Part shown: positions 1 through 53,200 of the stretch, piece after piece
Position numbering within the stretch: position 1 is the stretch's first letter
How the letters are laid out: each line of letters starts with the position of its first letter
Translations under genes and position numbers: made by a program
Notes under the pieces: generated by a model
The model's input: the letters and a program-made list of their open reading frames with translations, nothing else
Told to the model about the DNA's origin: nothing
Databases searched by the model: none
Origin: Siniperca chuatsi
Taxonomy: Eukaryota; Chordata; Actinopteri; Centrarchiformes; Sinipercidae
DNA: 64,000 bases
NCBI RefSeq assembly: GCF_020085105.1
Contig: NC_058047.1
Coordinates: forward strand, 18,512,501 to 18,576,500
Direction of reading: 5' to 3'

Positions 1-1261
1 AGCCCTTCCACCACAGAGGTAGATGTATAGGTGCACTCAGCTGGTACTTAGGAACAATGTCATCACTCCGATTCACTCTCATGTAATGCTAGCTCCCCCT
101 GCAAACCATGAAACCAAGATCCCCCTGTCCCTCCTTTCTCTTTTCACTCTTTCTGCTCATTGCAGTGTGGAGACGCTCACTCTTCAGCCATGCATGCGGT
201 TGCCACGGAGACTGCTGTGGATAGTTTGCTGCAGCCAGGTCCCCTGCACTGCGGGCTTCTGGTCACTACAGAAACAAAGTTTGTTCATTTAGACTGGAGG
301 GGTAAATCCTGCTGCATCTGTTTAGAGCTTAGAGGGAGGGTAACATGTTTGTGAAGTTCCATAACTTTTACCTCCAATATTACCTTAAAGTATGAACTAC
401 ATGCACAATACTGCCTTGACACTGCATACTGTGTTGCATACATTTTCTTCCCCAAACACATATACATAAAGCCCCAACTCAGGCAGTCACAGGCCGAGTA
501 CCTCCATTTGGCAGGCTCAATTGAAATGCCAATGTACAACCCTCTATTTTCTCATCTTTAACTTCAGGTCAAACTGGTTACACAGATGCAGTTACATTTT
601 AGCCCTCTAATCCCAGTGATGATTTGCAGTTGGGATTTGAAGGAGTCGTTTAAAGACCTGAGCTGCCAGAGGCCGCAGTAACTGAGAGGGTCGACAAGTG
701 ACATGTGCAGAAAACAAACATTAAACTTTAACAGGCTCTCCCGGCTGCTTCTCTGGTAACCCGAATCTGTTGTTAGCAGTTACACAAACACATACTGTGC
801 ACATCCAAACTTATATATAGTGTGTACAAACTGATACACGCCTGTACATGCTTTCTGTCTCTTACACAGAAGCATGCCAGGGGTCAGAGAGTCAGTTATC
901 AAAGCAGAGGGCCCTCTGAAGCAGCAGGGTTGTAACACAGCTCACTGCTGACAGGAAATTATCTCCAGACTTAATTAGCCTTTCAAAGGAAATGGAGCAA
1001 CACAGCTTTCGTAAACAACTGCACTGCAGCTCCTCTGCTACTGTGCTGCATCTGCAGAGAACGTATTGTTCTAAAAAGTAACAAGGGTCAAGTATTTCTT
1101 TCCCACAGTTATACAAAATGTAATTGCACAAGCTGAAACAGAAGCAGAAAGACTTAAACCCAGTTAACCCATATTAATGGCGGGACACATGAGCAAGTCT
1201 TGTCTGCTTATTAACCACAGCATCAAAACCTGAGCGTGTAAAGGCAACAAAACCAAAACCT
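1..1261. other. sequence downstream of cpamd8, no gene recognised
   Basis: I see no exon with flanking splice signals, RNA gene or clear repeat here. The short open frames are not supported by any family similarity I recognise. In human the next genes on this side are F2RL3 and SIN3B; neither is visible in this stretch. Confidence 0.5.
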
Positions 1262-2360
1262 TGGATTGTATACAAATTTTATTCTCGTTTGTTTCAAAAA
1301 GCACAATGTTTGATATGAATAGGGGGTACATTTAATCAAATTTGGTACATTTACAGAAATTCAAAACTTCATTCTTGATTTTTAAGTTGATTGCTTCACG
1401 AATCAAAATTAACAAAAACAAAATAGCTTATGAACTGTACAATCAAATCTCAAGGTAGGTAAGGTGAAGGTGACTTGAGAGTAGATGATGTTGGTGTCTT
1501 GGTACAATAGTTCCAGAAACATTTGGGCTGGTGCTTCCTAGTGGTAAAAAGACGCATATCTTGTAACAGTAAAGTTTGTGGTTTGAGTCGGCCAATCCCC
1601 TTCCCTTTCCCTATTTTTCCTGTCAATCTCTACTGTGCTGTATAATAAAGGCAAAAAGCCCAAAAGAATCTTAAAAATGAAAAACATTTGAGCTTATGTT
1701 TCTGTAAAGCATATGGTTAGCATATGTCTTTTTTCCCCCCCAGCAGGATACCAGCACAGGAATTCCATCAAACATTTCAATAATTGGGTTAAAGCTTGCT
1801 ATGAAAAAAAAAAAATACCTTCGACAGCACATATCTTTTGTTTGAACTCAAAGAACCACAAGGGCAAAAAGTAGACTGTTATGGGAGGGCAATGACAAAA
1901 AAAATTTAAAATGATATAACCTCTAGCTACAAATAAATACCACAGATAGAAAATATAACAAAATATTTTGTTTAAAGTCAGGTGTAATTACAAACATAAA
2001 TACTTGATTATTTCTTCTAGTGATTATAAAGGCAGTACAGTGAATAACAAAGACGCTATGGTGCCTCTTGGTGACTAGGAGTCTGGAGGAAGAAAGATAA
2101 AAGTCTGGAGGACACTATCTTAATAGCAGTCATACACAGTCACATCCAACCACACACACAAGCGTAGAAATGCATTCATACGGACTCCATTCAAAACGAT
2201 CTAACACCTTATAACATACACTCACACAAAAGTCACACTCTCATTCTCCAGACTCCACCATCTCTTCCTTTAGGCTGTCTCTCTTCTCTTTCCATTCACT
2301 AGCATATTCACAAATAATGTACAATTAAGAGGTGGGTATGGCTTCACTCTGTGAGCGTTT
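1262..2360 (-). other. cpamd8: probable cpamd8 3'UTR terminal exon
   Basis: A good minus-strand acceptor (GTTGTCCACAG) ends at 2361 and an AATAAA signal lies at 1278-1283, bracketing about 1.1 kb of AT-rich non-coding DNA downstream of the last coding exon. This fits a non-coding terminal exon joined to the donor at 3109-3110. It is inferred from signals only; a single long terminal exon from 3312 down to about 1262 is the alternative. Confidence 0.55.
1278..1283 (-). terminator. cpamd8 polyadenylation signal AATAAA
   Basis: TTTATT on the plus strand is AATAAA on the minus strand, the first clear canonical signal in the AT-rich region downstream of the cpamd8 stop. Cleavage would be expected near 1255-1265. 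Confidence 0.55.
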
Positions 2361-3106
2361 CTGTGGACAACAAGAAAACAGAACACACTTTCATTATAAT
2401 ATTATCATCTCAGACACTGTTAAAACTTCTTTCACTTTTTTCTTTAACATTATTTCCAGAGACAAAACCATTTACCTGCAAATAATTACCCATGAATGCT
2501 ATTAAATGACAGTCTACTTCTGACCCAATGATATAGCTGTTTAGACAGGAGATTAAACCTTCCATTCATTTTCACTACAACTTAATCTATGGATAAGGCT
2601 GTCTAAATTCTATATTTTTCTTATTGTCAACAAGTCCCACGAAAAGACAAAAACCAACAATGAATTGATTCTACCAACAGGTATTGTCTGTGTAACCAGC
2701 CTCTGTAGCTGTAAATACTCAATAGAGCACCAAATGTGTATCCATTCACATCTGAAAATAGTCCCTAACAAATGCACTGTTTACTCCTGTTCGAGTGATG
2801 TTTGTTAAATATAAGTATATAACTTAACTTTTTTTTTTTAATGAAAGATTTACTTTTGCAGGAATGAATAAGCTTGGGGCTGAGTGCTACAGACAGGGTA
2901 GGGAACTTGGCAGGTATTGAGAGACAGGCCAATGCATTTTGGTCTTTTCAAGGGATTTGTTGACAGTAAGAAACATAGAAATAGAACAGCACCAGCATTA
3001 TCCTTTAAGCTCTAGGCAAAAAACACGAGAAATATGCCAGAGATCCAGAAACCTAGTCTGATAAAAAAACAAAAACAAACACACAAACACAACGATGGAG
3101 CAGCTC

Positions 3107-44240
<41,134 letters not shown>

Positions 44241-45120
44241 TCTGGCCTCAGTAACCGAGATAATGCTGGATATCGGCTCTCCCCTCTGGAGGAGGTTGGA
44301 TCTTCCAACTCTAATGAAAAGTTAAATGAAAGTTTAAACAGTCTGTGTCTGCAGCCCTCTCAGTCTAGCTATCATTGAGGTTGGTTGGCGTGATAGGTGT
44401 GCAGAGCTTCGTCCGGAACCAAATATCAACTTTTTGTAATCATCCCACTTCGCCAAATCCAATTCCAAGCAAATCGTGGTTTTTTCCCTTTTAGAGCCCA
44501 GAGTACACGGACAGTCCTCTCCCATGTGCCTTCACCCGCCCCGGTTCCGTTCTCTCATATTTCAGCATTACAAATTGTAAGCGTCCTCCCACTTCTGCGA
44601 GCAGAAATGTCACTGTAAAGAAATGTTTGACATGTAAAATCCGTACAACTCTCGCTTCCCAGATTGTTCCTGGTGATTTCTTTCAAGTCTGTTACTCCAG
44701 CGAGAGTCAGGGGGCGATCGGCGTCAGGCTGCGCTTCATTCACTGCAATACCTCCTCACTTCTGTGCTGCGAGAGCATGACTAACCCCAGTGTAAGGAAC
44801 GGCACAGAGCCTGCAGTTTGAACCACTATAAATTACCTGCACATTTCACATACTTTTGGTTCTGTTGACATCTTAAAGATCTACCAGCGACAACCAGTTC
44901 CTTTTGCGTTGGAAAACATCACAAGACTGCCAAGCCGGAAAACACAGTTTTAAAAAAACAACACAAAAGAAACATTTGAAGCAGGCTTATCTAAAGTTTA
45001 GTCACATATTTTGTACTTGTTGGAGTGCGTTTGTGCCCTATACGGATATTTGCTGCCCTCAAGTGGTAAATGAGCTTAAATGCAGTGCAGTCTAAAATAA
45101 AAAGGACCAAGGCATTTCCA
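44241..45120. other. intergenic region between sac3d1 3' end and cpamd8 start
   Basis: About 0.9 kb must hold the cpamd8 promoter and 5'UTR. I found no CpG-island-like stretch, convincing minus-strand TATA box or further exon. Short frames on both strands are unsupported. Confidence 0.5.
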
Positions 45121-45135
45121 TTACAGGTAACAAAA

Positions 45136-45141
45136 TTTATT
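45136..45141 (-). terminator. sac3d1 polyadenylation signal AATAAA
   Basis: AATAAA on the minus strand about 590 nt downstream of the sac3d1 stop codon at 45732-45734. It implies a 3'UTR of roughly 610 nt. Confidence 0.6.
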
Positions 45142-45731
45142 GAAATGCTTCTGAGGTACTGCATTGACGAGAATAAATGAACACTGTTGCACAGTAAATT
45201 TTCAAGCAGGTTTTCTGAAATATTTCACAAAACACAATATGGCATTAACATAAAATTTAAACAGTAAACAGTATCAATATGACCAGTTAACAGTAACAAT
45301 ATAAAAGTAATTCACATCTTAAAGTAATTCAGGCACCAAGTGCATGATGAGGATGTAAAAGCACATTCAAAACCAAGAGGGAACTTTGGTTCTGGTGTTC
45401 AGCCTCTCTCAGGTAGAGCATGGCAGACCCTTAGCTTAACAACAACCCCGACCCTTGAATTGAACATAATCTAAAACATTTCATTGGTAAAACATACTGG
45501 CGTGCATCCTAGAAGCAAGCCCCATGGCTCAAATACGATAACAAGAGTAGAAAGATTAATTCACTTAATGACAACACAAATACACTGCTGAAGTGTCCTT
45601 AAACAAGACTTTAAATCCCTGCCAGTTGCAGTGATCTTCCAGTGAAGGGACAGGAGCAAACACAATTTCCCTATGGATACCAATAAAAGCATCACATTAC
45701 TTGTATTACTGATTTACTCCTCATATTTGTC

Positions 45732-48700
45732 TCAAGTGCAACCGTGAATTATGTTCCCAATAGTGAGGTCTCTCTGTTTCTCAGCCACTATGTTGTGATA
45801 CAGTTTGCAGTGCAGTTTCCCTTGTTCAGGCTCAGTGAATGCAGCCTTGGAGAAAACCACTTGGTTGTCCTGGTTAACCTCCACTCCATACTCCTGGCAG
45901 AGTCGGGCTGTGAGTGACATGTCTAAAGACAAGAGCCGAGCCAGTCTGTCAAGAGGAAAACGACAGTTGCGGCTGCTGTATCCGTGGCTGTATATTAGCA
46001 GCAGATCCCTACGACAGGCCACCAGGTGACGGTGCAGTGCACAGCTCTGCAGGAAGTTCAACCTCTGAGCCAATCGGAGCAAACATACGGGGTTTCGCTC
46101 CAGAAAAGCTCTGTTGATGGACAGAGCGAGTGTGATGGCAGGAGAGCTGCGGAGCCGCACAGGGAGCTCCATGATGTGCTGCGTGGCACGAGCTGAACCT
46201 GGGGGAGACGAGGAAAAAGAAAGCAGGCATGAAGAAATTATTCTAATCATGTTGCAAGAACACCTTTCAGGTGACTAACCTTTAAAATATCTTTCAGAAG
46301 CAGGATTATTTAATCTGCTGATCAGAAAGAGCTACAGATAAAATTCAGACTCCAGTTCTCCCACCATTGAGTATGATAACAAAATCTCTTTTTTCTGTGT
46401 GAAAACCACTGACTGGGGTTACACTCTTTGTTGCCGATTATGAGGGAAGGACTTCTCAACAGACAAACTTTGATCTCTGCATCAACAGCCTGCTTATGAA
46501 ACACTGAACTATTTGCATTTAATTCATATGATGCCTGGACATGCATGCAAATACACCAAAGCAAAAACTCTTTCAAGTATTAAACTATTAAAACACAGTA
46601 ACCAACCCAAATTATAGAGCAGACCAAGAGCCTGGAACTCTTCCTGGTTGGGATGCGGTCCAGTTCCAGTTGCGTAGCAATTCAACAGCCAGCTCAGATT
46701 CTCCTGTAGGTGTGTGTCGTTAATGCGTGGGTCGTAGAGCCGCAGGGGCTCACCACAGAGCCGATAAGAGGCATAGATGAGGAAACGCACCGTCTGCTCT
46801 AAAATGGCTACGCAGTTCAACCCAGACACCCTCTGGATGATCATGTCCTGCTTCACACCACGAAGCCGATCAAAGACAAAGCTGTACACCTGGAAGACAA
46901 GTTAAATTGTAATACAAGCATATATGTTCTGAGGAATTATATTTTAATGTATTCATGATTGCAACTTCAGTGTTACAGTGTTTGTACTGGGCTAGTAACA
47001 AAATTAGCCATGTCAGAATCAATTTTACGAGCCTTCAGCCTAGATCCTTCATTTCTAATGTTTCACCTTAGTTTTTCTACAAAAGATTCATGTAAATTCT
47101 AGGGCCACTGGTTACTAAAGTTTTGTCAGTTTGTTAGCCTCCATAACACACAGCTTGTGCTATGTATATATATATATAAAAAAAAAAAAAAAAAAAAAAA
47201 AAAAGGTCACATACACACAAGCTGAACAATTGCACTGTGCGTCCAAAAGCCTAACATTTACTCATTGCTATATGGTCATTTTGGGCCTGTTTGGTACTCT
47301 AAAGAATAGGTTCCTGGACATGTATCTTGTTTTGGAAGAAGCTTACATGAAGCTGTTGTGTCTGTCTGTGTGTTAGAATAAAATAAAACGTAATTGATGT
47401 TTCAACTGTTATTAAGGGTTTGTAGATAATGCTAAGTGAATAATTCCCTTAATATATGAGGTACAGTTTTTCTTGACCAGATTCTAATTAACTGAGTGAC
47501 GAAGGAAATTATGTGTAAATACTACTAGCCTCAGTCCAAGCATTCAGATTATGGTAGGCAGCGATGTCATCAATAAGGTAACACACAGTTTTCAGCAACA
47601 CTGCAGGTGGACGGAGGTCAGTGGGGTTCGTTGAGTCTTTCCCTGCTGCTGGTCTGGAATACTCTTTGACAGCACGCAAGGGGTCTCCCCTGGGCCGTCG
47701 ATCTCTTTCTGTGCCTGCTAATATCTCAAAACGGTGAAGGCGGTTCTGCGCCTCACGGTCCTGCAGCTCACGAGCGGGGCACATGGTCTGGCAGGTCCCC
47801 CTGGGCACTGTTTCTTTCCCCTGCTGCTCACGTCTGTCATCCACCTCCACCTCCTTCACCTGTGTTTTGCCTGGGCCTCGCCATTGCTCTTCATTTCTTT
47901 GTCTCCATTCTCCTCTTTCTGGTGCACCCCTCCGCTGAGAGTGAGAGCTGCTTGAGGGAAACAGGTTTGTTATTAGCTGAAAATGTAGTCTGATAAGATG
48001 CAGATACAATAAGCATACACAAGAACGGCCTTTTCTGTTGTGTGGTGGCTAGGGGTGTAACGGTATGTCTATTCGTCCTGAATACGTTTGGTACAGGAGC
48101 ATTTCAGTTTCCTAGTTAGTTACGATGGGCGACTCTGACTGTCAAACTGTATGCCGACATGGTTGTACTTACCTTTTTTCTGTAGTTAGATATTTCTTAA
48201 GTAGCGTTAACACAAAATAGATTGAAAAAGTTAAGTTATCTTACAGTTTAGAGTACAGTATGCTAATTAACTTTTTCTTAACCTCCTATTCTTTTTGTAT
48301 TTTATGGACTGACACATCAAGAGACAGTTATTTTCACATACAACTTATACATGTACCACTACTTATCAATCTGTGAGTTAAGTTCGGGTTTAAGTTAGTT
48401 GCATTTTGTCCAAACTTAATGTTAACGTTAGTCCATATGCTTTAATAAAACTGAATCTGAAATAGAAAATTATCTGTTTTATCTTCGCTGCCATGATAGC
48501 TTTATCTGAGCTCTTTGTTTTTGTTTGATGCATTTTCTAAAGTGATGCAGCAAAGGACACAACAGCAACGTTTTACCAGTTGTTAGTAGCTGCTAACCAC
48601 TATAACGTACTAGTAGATGTAAGTAAGTTAGCTAGCTAGCTAGCAGTTGTTGCGACTATAATACTATCAGGCTAATGTCTTGTCAGTAGCTAGCTACGAC

Positions 48701-48924
48701 CATGAAATACATCCATAGCTACGAGAGATAGCTAGCTAACTTAGCTACCAACGAGAGATAACGGCGAATGGCGTTTCTATCGAACAATACGTAAGTTACA
48801 CGAAACAAGCTGTAAACATATAATAAAAGACATAGCTTTGGGATCCATTTCCTACGAAATGCTTAATATATGTTAAATAAAACCCATGTACTCACACGCG
48901 ACGATGCGTTCTACTGCGGTTCAT
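45732..48924 (-). CDS. sac3d1: SAC3 domain-containing protein 1, 4 coding exons
   Basis: SAC3/GANP-domain protein, related to yeast Sac3 and MCM3AP and linked in mammals to centrosome duplication and spindle function. Exons: 48896-48924, 47530-47947, 46607-46889 and 45732-46198, totalling 1,197 nt (398 aa), all in phase. Exon 1 encodes MNRSRTHRRV up to a GTGAGT donor. Exon 2 has a basic Gln/Arg-rich N-terminus and then the family signature GTCQTMCPARELQDREAQNR, DPLRAVKEYSRPAAGKD, and LRPPAVLLKTVCYLID. Exon 3 gives SFVFDRLRGVKQD, and exon 4 the PCI-like helical end (INRAFLERNPVCLLRLAQRL and LLSLDMSLTARLCQEYG). Intron 2 uses a GC donor; the resulting junction TEVYSFVFDRLR aligns with human AEVASFVADRLR. 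The gene starts about 1.1 kb downstream of the haus8 3' end and is followed by cpamd8. Confidence 0.92.
47165..47204. repeat. (TA)n followed by A27
   Basis: TA run then a 27-nt A run inside sac3d1 intron 2. Confidence 0.9.
47524..47529 (-). promoter_or_regulatory. non-canonical GC donor of sac3d1 intron 2
   Basis: The exon ends ACTGAG followed by GCTAGT; the intron runs 46890-47529 and ends TTCCAG. Nearby GT dinucleotides (GTAGTA, GTATTT) put exon 3 out of frame, whereas the GC donor keeps frame and restores the family sequence. The site fits the usual AG|GCaAGt pattern at most positions. Confidence 0.75.
48625..48745. repeat. TAGC-rich inverted repeats in sac3d1 intron 1
   Basis: GTTAGCTAGCTAGCTAGC at about 48629 is answered by TAGCTAGCTAAC at about 48730, with further GTAGCTAGCTAC in between. 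Simple palindromic tetranucleotide repeats, about 150-300 bp inside the first intron. Confidence 0.7.
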
Positions 48925-48963
48925 TGGTCCTTAAGAAAAGACCGGTCGTCACTTTCCAGCATC

Positions 48964-49015
48964 AGCCAATAAAAATGTATCATTGTTGTTTTGCTATAAC
49001 GCCACATCCGGAAAT
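48964..49015 (-). promoter_or_regulatory. sac3d1 proximal promoter with CCAAT and ETS-like motifs
   Basis: Within 90 bp upstream of the sac3d1 ATG there is a CCAAT box (48966-48970) and an ETS-like core CCGGAAAT (around 49008-49015). No TATA box is seen. This is a typical housekeeping-type arrangement. Motif matches alone are weak evidence. Confidence 0.4.
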
Positions 49016-49055
49016 GGACGCGATGGTTTAGATCTAACTTTTATACAGTATATGG

Positions 49056-49608
49056 CAGGGCTATTCAATTACAAATTCAATTTGGTCAGATTTTAAAACC
49101 AGGAAATGTAGATGGGCCAGACATTTTCAGCAGCCTATTTAAAACCTCTTTTTTTGTTTTTGGTAACGACAAATTTTAAACAAAGGCAAATTAATGTAAT
49201 ACAAAATAGCAGTTTGGAGATGGCGGTAAAAGAAACAAATACTTTCCAGTCCAGGTAGGGTTAAACTGACGGTTTTCATATCAAATTTACGTTTCAGGGT
49301 TGACAGAGACATACTTTCAGTAGAACACTTCCAAGCTACTAAGCGTAGTCGGAACTCACGACAAAACGTTGATTTGTGACATATGATTGGCGGTGCCGGT
49401 ACATCCATTAACATCCTGCCCGATCGGTACTGCGCATGTGGAACTTTCAACAGAGATGAGAAGGAAGCGAGATGGCTCACCCGTTAGCTACTTCCATACT
49501 CTATATATGTAGTTTATTTTGTCATATATCAGATGTATGTATGCTGGGCCACTCGGAGGTTGTTTCTGGGCCGGATGTGGCCCGCGGACCGCCAATTGCA
49601 TAGGCCTG
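49056..49608. mobile_element. non-autonomous hAT-type element upstream of sac3d1
   Basis: The left end CAGGGCTATTCAATTA matches the inverted right end (CAGGCCTATGCAATTG) at about 14 of 16 positions. The element is bordered by near-identical 8-bp repeats GTATATGG (49048-49055) and GTCTATGG (49609-49616), the duplication length of hAT insertions. The right end has the GGCCGGATGTGGCCCGCGG motif seen in many vertebrate hAT derivatives. No intact transposase is present. Confidence 0.75.
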
Positions 49609-49696
49609 GTCTATGGTTAAGATATAGTTGAGAGCAGGATCTTTGAATTCAGTTATGTATGGTATTGTTTCACCATTTCCAGACTTATAAAACTAG

Positions 49697-49756
49697 CCCC
49701 AGTTTGTGCCTCTCGTGTTAAATTTAATTGTAATACACAAGAGGCACAAACTGGGG
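49697..49756. repeat. 17-bp perfect inverted repeat (hairpin)
   Basis: CCCCAGTTTGTGCCTCT (49697-49713) and its exact complement AGAGGCACAAACTGGGG (49740-49756) enclose a 26-nt AT-rich spacer; pairing continues imperfectly on both sides. It lies between the hAT element and the haus8 3' end. Confidence 0.85.
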
Positions 49757-50042
49757 ATAGAAGAAAACATTTATATTACTGGACTTCACACTGCTTCTAA
49801 ATCAGACCGTTAAATTAATGTGATTGTTTTGTTAAATCAAGCAAACCTGACTCTAATGTGCATTTAAACTTGTCCATGCCTTCTAACTTCTTCTCACATA
49901 TTTGTTTCCCCAGAAAAAAGATCCATTAAGATTTAGATATTTTTTGCAGCTGTATTTAACACAAAATAAAACTGACTACCTTGTTGGATATTGTGCTTCT
50001 CATTGATACACCCACATTATATTTTTACTGTTTTCTGTTCTA

Positions 50043-50048
50043 TTTATT
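50043..50048 (-). terminator. haus8 polyadenylation signal AATAAA
   Basis: AATAAA on the minus strand about 200 nt downstream of the haus8 stop codon (50244-50246), consistent with a short 3'UTR. Confidence 0.6.
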
Positions 50049-50243
50049 AACAATGTTTCATGTATAAACAGCATCAGTCATTATTCAACATTTACAATAT
50101 GTCATAATACAGCTGCAAATAAATCACCACAGTATACATAAAAACAAGACACAAATGGTACAAATATATCCAAAATTGGGGAAAATGGGGTGGAGGGGTA
50201 TCCAAAGTGCCTGTACTGTGTATGCCACGCTGAGTTGTATCCT

Positions 50244-53200
50244 TCACTGTTTGTGGCAGTAGAGCTCATGGGTTCTTGCAGTGCCAAGCTGTTCCTCCTC
50301 CATGGCCTGCTGGACATGGATTGTATGGCGGCAGACCAATGAGAACAGCTCCAGCAGCTCTGAAAATGTGCTAGGAAAATGGAAAACACCAATGTTTAAG
50401 CACAAGTGCAACCTGGTCAAAGTAAGGATGCATTTTTAGGTGCTACTGAATACTTCCCAGGGTTTACTTCTATAAAAATAAAGTAACTATCCTGTTTCCA
50501 CCATATAAATACAAAATTAATATCTCTTTAAAGAAGACTTTGTCATGAACAGTTTTGACAGAGCAGTCATATCATACAGTAAAATCCTCTGGGAAGGAGC
50601 AAAAGAGGAATAAATCAAAAAAGCTGACAGCAGACCATGTAGTCACAGCAGTTCTCCGTATATGTCCCTACCCTGAAAGCTGCTGACTGATGTCCTTTGA
50701 TGTCATTTTCATGTCCCTCAGGCACTCTAGAGAAGTGCTGTTGTCCTTATGATCTCCCTCCGTGCACTCCACCAGCAACGTCTCACTCTCCTTCAGGCAA
50801 GCCTCAGCTTTATCTAAAATGGGTAGATACAGGTAGATATTATCATAACATTTAAAATAACTTCCTGCAAAATACATATAACATGTAATTTGCTGTTTAC
50901 AAGACCACACACACACACACACACACTTTACATTACATAGAATTAAAAGAAATTAGTTTAATTTCAATCCCATTGTGTAACAAATTGTCAAAATCCAGAA
51001 GCACATTGTTTAAAATGAAATTTCTTTTGTGAAGACCCTGAAAACCAACTTCTTACTATAACCAGTAAGTTCCTACAGCACACCAATATCTGCCGGAGTC
51101 AAAATAATACTGGTTATTTTACAATAGCGACTCCTGTATTTGATTTGTCTGTGCACCTGTCACTGGAGTGGACAGGACTATGTTGGAGAAAGGTGATATC
51201 AGATATTTCCATGCACCAATTTAAACTTACGAATATAAGAATCAGTATCAGATTATAGTTTTTAAATTGTTAACATATGTTTCCAGGGACAGTCTGATCA
51301 AAACATTTACACACAGTCCTAATGAAGCAGATAAGTGGAGTGTTTTGCTGTGTTGAATTCATTTATGAATCAATATCATTATCAATGCTGTTGTGTCTAA
51401 CTTTAACTTATTTAATAACTTGTAACAACAACCTAGAAATTCCCTTCTGTCCCCGTCAATGCAGAAATTCTTGACAGGCAGTTCATGTCGGGTGGTGTCA
51501 ACAGCTGTGGCAAACGATTTGTAGTCCTTTGTGAACTGCTTGGCAGCTTCTGCCACAGGAGTCAGGGCAGCAATCTGATAGAAAATGATAATATTAGAAG
51601 GATGAGAATCATGTACTCATACTATCTTACACACAAAACACACAGTGCATACTTTTTTCTTTTTTACATTTTAAAAAATTCTAAAAAGCATTTAAACCAG
51701 CTATTCACCAGCTGTTTTGACTGGACCTTATTATCAAATCAGCATTGATGTGTCAACGGAGTATGAGTAGAAAAGTGTCTCCAGCAAAAAATGTCTCCGT
51801 TTTTGTGTTACAATACTCTGCCATACAGATGGACATTTTAAATATATATTATGTAAAAACATTATAATTTCTAGCTATAAAAAGGCACTTCCACTCTGGG
51901 TTCAATATTCAGCTATGTTTGTTGCTGCTTGGCAAGGAGGTGACATTCACATGATGCCTATCATTACAATCGTGAGCAATTACACTTTGGGGGGTAAATA
52001 CATGTTCTTCTTTCACGTAGCTATTTCAGCATGCAAAAACAAATTTTTAAAACAGGCCACATATTAAAAAGGTCACTACAAAGGATGTTGTTTCCTGACC
52101 TGCAAATCCAGAAGCTCATTCACCAGCCTTTCCTTCTCCATGAGGAGGTGCTGGTGCTTCTTCCCCTGGACCTCATTATGCAGCACTTCTTCTTCCTCCA
52201 TCTCCTGCAGGATCCTTGCCTCTGCCTCAGCCTTGAGCTTCGCAGTATTGCTCTCCATCTTAAGTCAAACACCAAAGAGATAGAGCCAGATCATTTGCAG
52301 CATGGGACTCTGATGAAATGTTTATTCCCCACAGAACACAGTCAACACTAAAAACGACTTAGGTTATATTGTTTTATTTAAACACAGATTTAACAAAGCA
52401 GATACATTGAGAGCAGTTTTTAGCATATCAGGTACACTTATGTTAGACTAACTCACCTTAGCTGTGAGGTAGGCCAATAGGAATGTTTGCATCTCAATGA
52501 GCCTCTTCTCATTCTCTGGATTTCTCTCAGGTTCTACTGCATTATCAATCACTGTTTTATCTTAGAGAGATACATAAAAATACATGTTACAGGATACTCA
52601 CATTTGTAAATTACTTCCAGCATTTTAGGGGTTTAAATCAGTTTACCTTTAATGACTGAAATATCAAAATCTGGTCGAAAGCAGTGTCCATCTGAGAAAG
52701 TGGACTGCAGAATACTCTTCCCTAGCAGTGATGGCTCCATTTCACGTGACACCATTGCTGTAAGGAAGATAACATAAAAATATGCTAAAATTATTCATAG
52801 TCCTCATTTAGACAATGTTACAGACTCAATCAGAACACAGGGGAAATAAGTTATTAAAAAGATCTTGTACTGCCGGGTTTCACTGCAGGATATCAACAAT
52901 TGACTCAACTAAAATCATACACAATCCAAGTATCAACAGCATAGCCTTTACACCTAAAAATAAAAAAAGACCTTGTTTAAAGCAGTTAAAATACTTTAAA
53001 GTTAGCACCATTGCTGTCAGGGAACACTACAGTACTTGTATCATAAACAACTATGTGAATACACATTCACAATTATCACCATAAAGGGGACTTACATGCT
53101 GCTAGAGTCTGTGGGGCCATTGAGCGTTTTGGTGGAGTGCCCAGCTTTGGTTTGACACCACTGGGTTTAGGTGAGGAAGGCCTCGCTGGCACAGCAATAG

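Larger units (their letters stand above)
48925..50025. other. intergenic region between sac3d1 and haus8
   Basis: This 1.1 kb interval holds the sac3d1 proximal promoter, a 553-bp hAT-type element (49056-49608) and a 17-bp inverted repeat (49697-49756). No further exon is recognised. Confidence 0.6.

Noticed and set aside
49139-49480. 113-codon minus-strand frame inside the hAT element
   Set aside because: Some phrases look transposase-like, but no zinc-finger or dimerisation motif is visible; treated as non-coding element sequence.
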